Positions 58,161 through 64,000 of a stretch of DNA of 64,000 bases are shown here, one piece after another. Source of the DNA: Corythoichthys intestinalis (lineage: Eukaryota; Chordata; Actinopteri; Syngnathiformes; Syngnathidae); assembly GCF_030265065.1 (NCBI RefSeq), contig NC_080416.1, positions 6,447,501 through 6,511,500 on the forward strand, read 5' to 3'. The translations under genes and the position numbers were made by a program. The first letter of the stretch is position 1; each line of letters opens with the position of its first letter. Below the pieces are notes generated by a model. That model was not told the DNA's origin, did not search any database, and saw nothing but the letters and a program-made list of their open reading frames with translations.

Positions 58161-59079
58161 ACAAACAAGGTGTAATAAAAGCCATTTTAATCTCTGTCTC
58201 ATAAATAACACTGAACAAAGCATTACACAGTGCTTCAATATCCGCATACATATATGCGTTTATATTGTCTATCTCTATTTACGCACTGTTAAATTGTCTG
58301 TGTATAAGAAAATACAGCATGTGTGTACAGTAATGCACTTAATACAGACTGAGGAAGCGTCGTCGTCGTCCCTTTGAGTCACGTGTTGCATAACTACCAC
58401 ATCGTTTCATACAGTCTCCCAAAAGATTTTTTTTTGCGTCAGTTAATACTAACAAAAATCAAATACTATTTCGCACTTGTCAGTAAAATATTAATACATT
58501 TGTGTGTGTGCCAATCACAATATGTTGTGACATCATCACGCAGCTCATTAATATTGATGAGGCAGCGCGACGCAAACAAGGCAAAGTAGGGAATGTGGAC
58601 GCTCTCCCCAAAATTCACTATAGAAAATTAATATTTCACGTATTTTTCTGTGTGTTTTTTTTTTTTTTTTTTGCAGTAGGTTATGCAAATATTATTGCTA
58701 AAGTCAAGACAGGAGGGGGCCCCTTCAACCAGCCGGCAATCACAAAAATAAAACATGGAAATCTCACGGAGGAGCCCTTGTGTGTTTTTCACAACACTTT
58801 GCAAATACGGCAAAATAATAAAATTAAAGAAGCTTATCCGCACATTCATGGTTTGTTTTTAAATTGTATTGATTGTCAGTTTGTGGTCGAGAAAATACTA
58901 CGGAAAAAAAAAAAGATGGAGGTAATCGAATTTCCAGTTTTCATCCCGAAAAATGACTAAAAAAGCAAAACACGACTACAAAAAAAATATACAAATGTTA
59001 TACAATTCATTTAGCGATATTAATCCTTTTGGGGGTTTTTTAAATGTAAAAGTGAATCTTAAGTTGAAATCGTATTTTT
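58161..59079. other. Intergenic, no recognised gene
   Basis: Holds an unrecognised plus-strand frame at 58502-58960 (152 residues), preceded in part by a T run and 'gcag' at 58672-58676 that resembles a splice acceptor. I find no known domain and no clear conservation; I would not call it a gene. Confidence 0.3.
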
Positions 59080-59360
59080 TCATTGGGAATCTCTTGGTAT
59101 CTCACGATACGATATACGATATAAAGCTCACGATAACGATGATCTGACGATATGACGAGTGTCAATACATTGTTTAGGAAATCCTTCTAGGATATTCTAC
59201 AAACAGCTAAAAGACAGAAAAACAAGCTTTTTGGGCCATTTAAGGTCTCACTGGAACAGCACCGAACAAAAGTTCCAGCATCATCACCTTGACAAGAGTC
59301 AAGAATCTGCATTGGACGACTCTTGACAAGGTGATGATGCTGGAACTTTTGTTTAGTGCC

Positions 59361-60164
59361 TGATGGGGAAAACATTATGTGACCCGAAGTGAATTAGCAC
59401 ATTATGCCTTATGATAAATTCAATCCGGGTCAAAGGGCGGAATGACGGGAGAAAATATTATGTGATGCCTTAACATTAGCACATTATGCCTTTTTGATGT
59501 ATGATTGCCTCTGTGACCTAGATTGTAAGATTGCCTCTGTGACTTAGATTGTAACAACTTGTTATTGCTTTTCACCTTGGGTTCCATAATAAGGAGGGAA
59601 TCTCACGAGATAACTTGTTTTGCACCCATAATATTTACCGCGGGGACAGAACATCTGTTGCCAGGACGGCACAGCTTGCTACCATGTGAGAAGCCCTTTT
59701 TCAAGGGGCTGAACCAAAAGTAGCTTTAATATTTGTCATTGGGCTGGGTGCGAGCCTTCTGGGGGCGGGTTTTGGCCGTCCCCACCCACACGGGCGCGTT
59801 CCTACAAGAAACGAACATTTTAAGGCGACCCCGGAAGTCTGCCAGAGGATTACGTACGGGTCGCTTGGCTTTGTTCCTTTGCCAGAGCGTTGGCTCCCCG
59901 CTCATTTGTCAACGGTAAGCAATTTTCATTGTTAAGGAACAGTTTGTTGTGCTGTAATGGTAACACGGGGAATCTGGGATTGAAAAACTAGATCTAACGT
60001 CATCGTTACCACTTGTTCTTGTTTTGATGTGTGTTTGCCCGCTCTTGTGGGATTGTAATCAATAAATCTCATTTATCCTGCATTTTCTAATCAATAAACA
60101 TCGTATATTTCGCAAAAGTGTGCCTGTTGCTGACTCACTGTGAACCCGGAAATTTCGGAAAACG
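59361..60164 (+). mobile_element. Solo LTR of an LTR retroelement (endogenous-retrovirus-like)
   Basis: 804 bases bounded by a 5-base duplication GTGCC (59356-59360 and 60165-60169), inserted within the hairpin of the surrounding element. It starts with TG, has internal short direct repeats near its 5' side ('attagcacattatgcc') and AATAAA motifs near 60060-60100 that fit an R region. No internal coding region is present. It is a fossil; the identical target copies suggest it is not very old. Confidence 0.7.
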
Positions 60165-60169
60165 GTGCC

Positions 60170-60720
60170 GTTCCAGTGAGATTTACAAGGATGATTGCCT
60201 GAAGCAGACATCAAAATTCCCTCAGTCCTTGATGATATGGGGCTGCATGTTAGGCGCTGGGGAGATGGCTGTGGTTAAATCTTCAATAAATGCACAAGTT
60301 TACATTGAAATTTTAGATAGCTTTCTTATCCCTTCAATTGAAAATATATCATTTGCATCATCCCACAGAGCTAAAACTGTTAAAGCATTCTTTGGAGAAA
60401 GACTCATCCAGTCAATGTCACGGCCTGCAAATAGCCCAGATCCCAACCCTATTGATAACCTGTGGTGGAAATTGAAAAAAAAAATGGTCCACAGCAAGGC
60501 TCCGACCTGCATGGATGATCTAGCAACTGCAATCAAAGAAGAGTTGGCACCAAATTGATGAAGAATACTCATCAAATCCATGCCTCAGAGACTGCAAGCT
60601 GTCACAAAAGCCAGAGGTGGTGCTATTACTAAATACAAGAAATGTGTTTTGATTGTTATTTCTTTCTTTGTTTCTAATGATTCCATATTTTTACGTTTTA
60701 AGTGATAAACCTAATTCACT
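60170..60720 (+). pseudogene. Tc1-like transposase C-terminal fragment
   Basis: Codes SLMIWGCMLGAGEMAVVKSS, YIEILDSFLIPSIENI, AKTVKAFFGERLIQSM and SPDPNPIDNLWWKLKKKMVH, the C-terminal part of a Tc1-like transposase; the catalytic Glu of the usual NPIENLW is Asp here, and the block carrying the second Asp is missing before AKTVKAFF. The N-terminal half is absent. Confidence 0.8.
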
Positions 60721-62037
60721 TCGCAGCAGAAGGATGAAAATACCTTGTTTGTATTGATCGTTATATCACCATATCATGAGATCATTATCGTGAGCTTTGT
60801 ATCGCAAATAGTAGCATATCTTGAGCTACCTAGAGCTTCCCACCCCATTTGACATATTTTTGCAATTTTTTAGCCAATAAAGTACTTCATTCTTGGACTA
60901 CTTTTATTTTTCTCTTCTGTAAATGTACAACTCGACGTAATGTTTAGTAAGTGTGTTTCTCTCAGAATTGTTTTTCATACTCAAGGTTTGCAAAAAATTT
61001 CACATTTTTCAACGTAAACAAACAAAAACCAACAAAGTCCTGTAAATCTGCGACTTTCACAACAATGTATTTTCATTTTTTTCCCCACGTTAATTTCCAA
61101 CTTTGTTGTAATAAATCAATACGACTTTATTCTCGTCTTCACAACTACAGTATTTTTCGGACTACTAGTATAAGTTACAGGGTTTTTTTCATAGTTTGGT
61201 CGGGGGTGCGACTTACGACACTCTGGGACGACTTATGTGTGAAATTAAAAACATGGTATTACAGAATTTCAAATGTTATTTTCACACTAAACCACAACAG
61301 GGCGCGCAAGGCCTGTGTTTCAACATTGGCAGTAACTTATAAAAATAACTAAAAACAACTGAGGAAGGCCGAACAAAATGGCGCCGAAAAGAAAATCATA
61401 TTTTGCATTTTACAAGCTGCAAGTACATGTAGTCCCCGGGTTACGACGTACTCGATATACGCAATTTCTACTTCACGACATCGTAGTCTGGTCCGCCATT
61501 TTGTCTCCAGTTATTTTTTGTTTTTGGTTAGTCGCATAAACAGTACCTTTTTGTACCTCACAGTATCTTGTTTTTTACTTTGTTGATAAAACGTCTTCTG
61601 TCCTCACTAAACGTGAAGTTGTTCAGCTTTACAGACAGCAAACAAGGAAATTGTGCTTTTTGAAGCTTTTTAGTTCCTTCACATTTGACCATTTGTAAAG
61701 CTGTAACACACATATGTACACCTATGTTCAAAACAACACGCATTTTAACAAAACACTTGACAGAACACAATTAGTGTTCAAATGTCCATCTAGTCTCATC
61801 AAAACGTAAATTTAGTAGATGAAATTAGCCTAATTTGCCTCACAAGTCAGCTAGCTTTAATGCTAAAAACGCAAACATATTTACAATTTTCATAGCAAAT
61901 TGCTCACACATAATTCGTCAAACTGTAGCTCTAAACTTACAAATGCATAGACAAAGATATATTAGCTGAAACAACTTACAGCCCTATGTGTGCCAAACCA
62001 GAGCTCAGCTATCCTTTATCCATGTCAGATGTGGGAT

Positions 62038-62981
62038 TAGGGTTAGGTTTCCGATCACGTCATTTTCAAAGTATCGGAATCGGCAAAAAAATGTCAGACA
62101 TGCCTTTTTTAATATATACTGTATATATATGTATTTTTTTTTTTTTTATTAATTTAACGTTACAGACAAAATGTCTTACACTCATCCAGAGTCTTCAGTT
62201 TTGGCTTAAAGTAAGGCTATCAAATTTATCGCATTAACAGCGGTAATAACATTACAATACCCACTCACACATTGTCGTGTTCAGTCTATAATGGCACCGT
62301 TTTACGTATACATAGATCTAAAAGGCAACGTAAAATGAGCAGAGGGAATTTTGGCAGCCTGTGAAGCAGTTTTTTAATTGGCTAAAGCCTTACAATCCCT
62401 CTCTCAACAATATGAATCGTGGGAAGCAATGTGGGGAAGAAAGGTAGTAGTTGATCATTTTCTTAACACCCTATGTTATCTCCCAATGCAGAGAAGATAT
62501 ATCAATTGGTACCACTATGCACAGTCATGGTTGCACTTCCCATCATGCATTTGGGCAGAAGCTAAATGGCTTCGGTATCATTTACTGAAAGCTCAACAAA
62601 TACACTAGATGGCAATATTTAGTCACAATATACAAAGTCACATTTATCCTTTAAGAATTACAAGTCTCTCTATCCGTGGATCCCTCTCACAGAAAGAATG
62701 TTAATAATGTAAATGCCATCTTGAGGATTTATTGTCATAATAAACAAATACAGTACTTATGTACTGTATGTTGAATGTATATATTCGTCCGAGTTTTATT
62801 CTTTTTTTTCTTAATGCATTGCCAAAATATATATGATCGGGAAAAATTATCGGGAATGATTGGAATTGAATCGGGAGCAAAAAACAGCAATCAGATCGGG
62901 AAATATCGGGATCGGCAGATACTCAAACTAAAACGATCGGGATCGGATCGGGAGCAAAAAAACAGGATCGGAACAACCCTA
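62038..62981. mobile_element. hAT-like element with TAGGGTT ends, nested
   Basis: Left 'tagggttaggtttccgatca' and right 'ggatcggaacaaccctagtt' fit a hAT MITE rich in 'gatcggga' repeats. The target duplication is not clear. Itself interrupted from 62212. Confidence 0.6.
62212..62790. mobile_element. hAT element, TAGGGCTGTCAAA family, copy 6 (truncated)
   Basis: Starts 'taaggctatcaaatttatcg'; 'aagaattacaagtctctcta' and 'tactgtatgttgaatgtata' match the other copies. The middle is divergent and the right TIR is missing. Confidence 0.65.
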
Positions 62982-63057
62982 GTTTGTGAGTCTGCTCCTC
63001 AGTCATACAAGGCGACAGTCCAGTCAGACCTAACACTGCCACTAGAGGGCAGTGTAT

Positions 63058-63535
63058 TATAGTCTGGAACTCCAGACTCACTGCTGTTCCAACTTTGGAG
63101 TCTGGGGCCCAGGTCCTTATTGGCCTCTCGAGCCCGAACGAAATTCATCCATGCTATCAGATTTGTTTATTTGCGTGACGTATTCTTAACGAACAACATC
63201 ACTCTTGCGCGTCGGAAGTCGTTTCCACAACAACACAGATGGCGAACGGGAGAGCCGAGAATATGTGCCTATCCGCGGTAAATTATTGAGTCACTAAAAC
63301 CAACAGTCTGTCTCGCGCTAGCCATGTTGAATAAACTTTTCTGTTCTCCACTCTCCTTGTATGTTTACGTCCTTGTGCTAGAGTTTCTTGACGCTTTACC
63401 AACGTCACGTCAGCCCGTCGCTGATTTGTCCACTCCGCTGCCTGTTTGCTGTAGCTTGCTCCGCCCTGGGATTTGATCCGCTGAACAGTCGCCAGACTAT
63501 AGCTGGAACAGCGGTGAGTCTGGAGTTCCAGGCTA
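63058..63535. mobile_element. 478-bp MITE with CTGGAACTCCAGACTCA ends
   Basis: Inverted ends 'agtctggaactccagactca' and 'tgagtctggagttccaggct', flanked by AGTGTAT (63051-63057 and 63536-63542). The empty-site counterpart is in the related repeat at about 37385 ('ggcagtgtatccttcatc'). The family is not identified; 7-8-base duplications would fit hAT or P-type elements. Confidence 0.8.
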
Positions 63536-64000
63536 AGTGTATCCTCCATCATTAAACAAATTACAATACTTTTGGATTTTTGAATGGTTATTTTGAGTAC
63601 TCAAAGAATTCCGACTTGCGCAGAAATTCGGGTTACGTCACCAGCGTAGGAACGGAACTCATTCGTAACCCAGGGACTACCTGTAGTGAAATATGCAATC
63701 GAAAACGGTAATCGAGCAGCAGAAACAAAGATTGCAGCTAGCGAGAAACTAGCATAACGTACACTTATTTAACCTGTTGTTCATTTGCGACTTATACTCA
63801 AGTGCAACTTATAGTCTGAAAAATACCGTACGTTTAACCACTTTCTACCGTCATGATAGCCCGGAGGCTACTTTGTCGTTTCCGTTAGCTTATTATTCAT
63901 AAAACAAATAAAAGAGCAAAATAATGACACTTAAAAAAACACAAAACAATAACATTTGCTTCGAACTTCGTGTTTGATCAGCTTAGTTTTGGGAATGAAG

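Larger units (their letters stand above)
59080..60845. mobile_element. Long-TIR DNA element carrying a Tc1-like transposase remnant
   Basis: Ends 'gggaatctcttggtatctca' and, reversed, 'gggaagctctaggtagctca', followed inward on both sides by 'gatataaagctcacgataac'-like sequence. Contains an internal hairpin (59243-59360), a solo LTR (59361-60164) and a transposase fragment after it. Confidence 0.7.
61424..63685. mobile_element. 'TACATGTAGTCCCCGGGTTAC' element, nested
   Basis: Both ends are present ('tacatgtagtccccgggtta' and 'cgtaacccagggactacctgta'). The interior matches 36018-37442. Interrupted at about 62038-62981 and at 63058-63535. No transposase recognised. Confidence 0.72.
61147..63830. 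mobile_element. Outer element of a nested complex (ACAGTATTTTTCGGACTA ends)
   Basis: Left 'acagtatttttcggactact' and right, reversed, 'tacggtatttttcagactat' are the termini; 'gacttatactcaagtgcaac' near the right end is typical of this fish MITE family. It encloses the elements listed next. Confidence 0.65.

Noticed and set aside
58502-58960. 152-residue plus-strand frame
   Set aside because: It includes a poly-Phe stretch coded by a T run and has no recognisable domain. Noted as unassigned.
63240-63290. 'ATGGCGAACGGGAGAGCC' start as a first exon of the next gene
   Set aside because: It lies inside a MITE bounded by a target duplication and stops after 16 codons.

Overview
The window is nuclear DNA of a ray-finned (teleost, probably percomorph) fish. 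Compact multi-exon genes with GT-AG introns sit among many fish-type DNA transposons (Tc1/mariner, many hAT copies with 8-bp target duplications, a TTAA-flanked element), minisatellites and AT-rich introns. A recurrent short repeat containing 'ccaatgagtt' / 'gacgtccaatcc' reminds me of pipefish and seahorse genomes, but I cannot confirm that.

Genes, left to right: RIPOR2 (+, 353-22117, 5' exons lie off the window), GMNN/geminin (-, 24336-25879), C6orf62 homolog (+, 27488-31019), ACOT13 (-, 32316-34449), TDP2 (+, 35231-40598), and a second, tandem TDP2-like copy lacking the UBA exons (+, 46030-53785). From memory, gene order and relative orientation match human 6p22.3, so this is a conserved block. 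GMNN/C6orf62 and ACOT13/TDP2 are head-to-head pairs that probably share promoters; RIPOR2/GMNN and C6orf62/ACOT13 converge tail-to-tail.

353-23.2 kb: 21 RIPOR2 coding exons with a continuous frame of 947 residues. Introns hold hAT MITEs, a TIR element with internal ~185-bp tandem repeats, a ~1.1-kb tandem array, long AT-rich tracts and a tRNA-Asp-like sequence. 24-35 kb: three small complete genes; an ACOT13 intron carries a minisatellite built on the 14-bp palindrome CTGGTGCGCACCAG.

35-58 kb: complete TDP2, then a 3'-part duplicate whose exons, splice sites and catalytic residues are intact. Both copies are followed by the same ~35-bp T-rich minisatellite (about 0.6 kb after copy 1, about 4 kb after copy 2). 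Copy 2 is split by stacked insertions: a hAT holding two more hATs, and a Tc1 holding a retroposon that holds a hAT. A rearranged Tc1 with two matching ends lies between the copies.

58-64 kb: I found no host gene. It holds a long-TIR element with a Tc1-like transposase remnant, into which a solo LTR inserted, and a multiply nested DNA-transposon complex to the window end. The next gene of the conserved block (KIAA0319 in human) is not visible.
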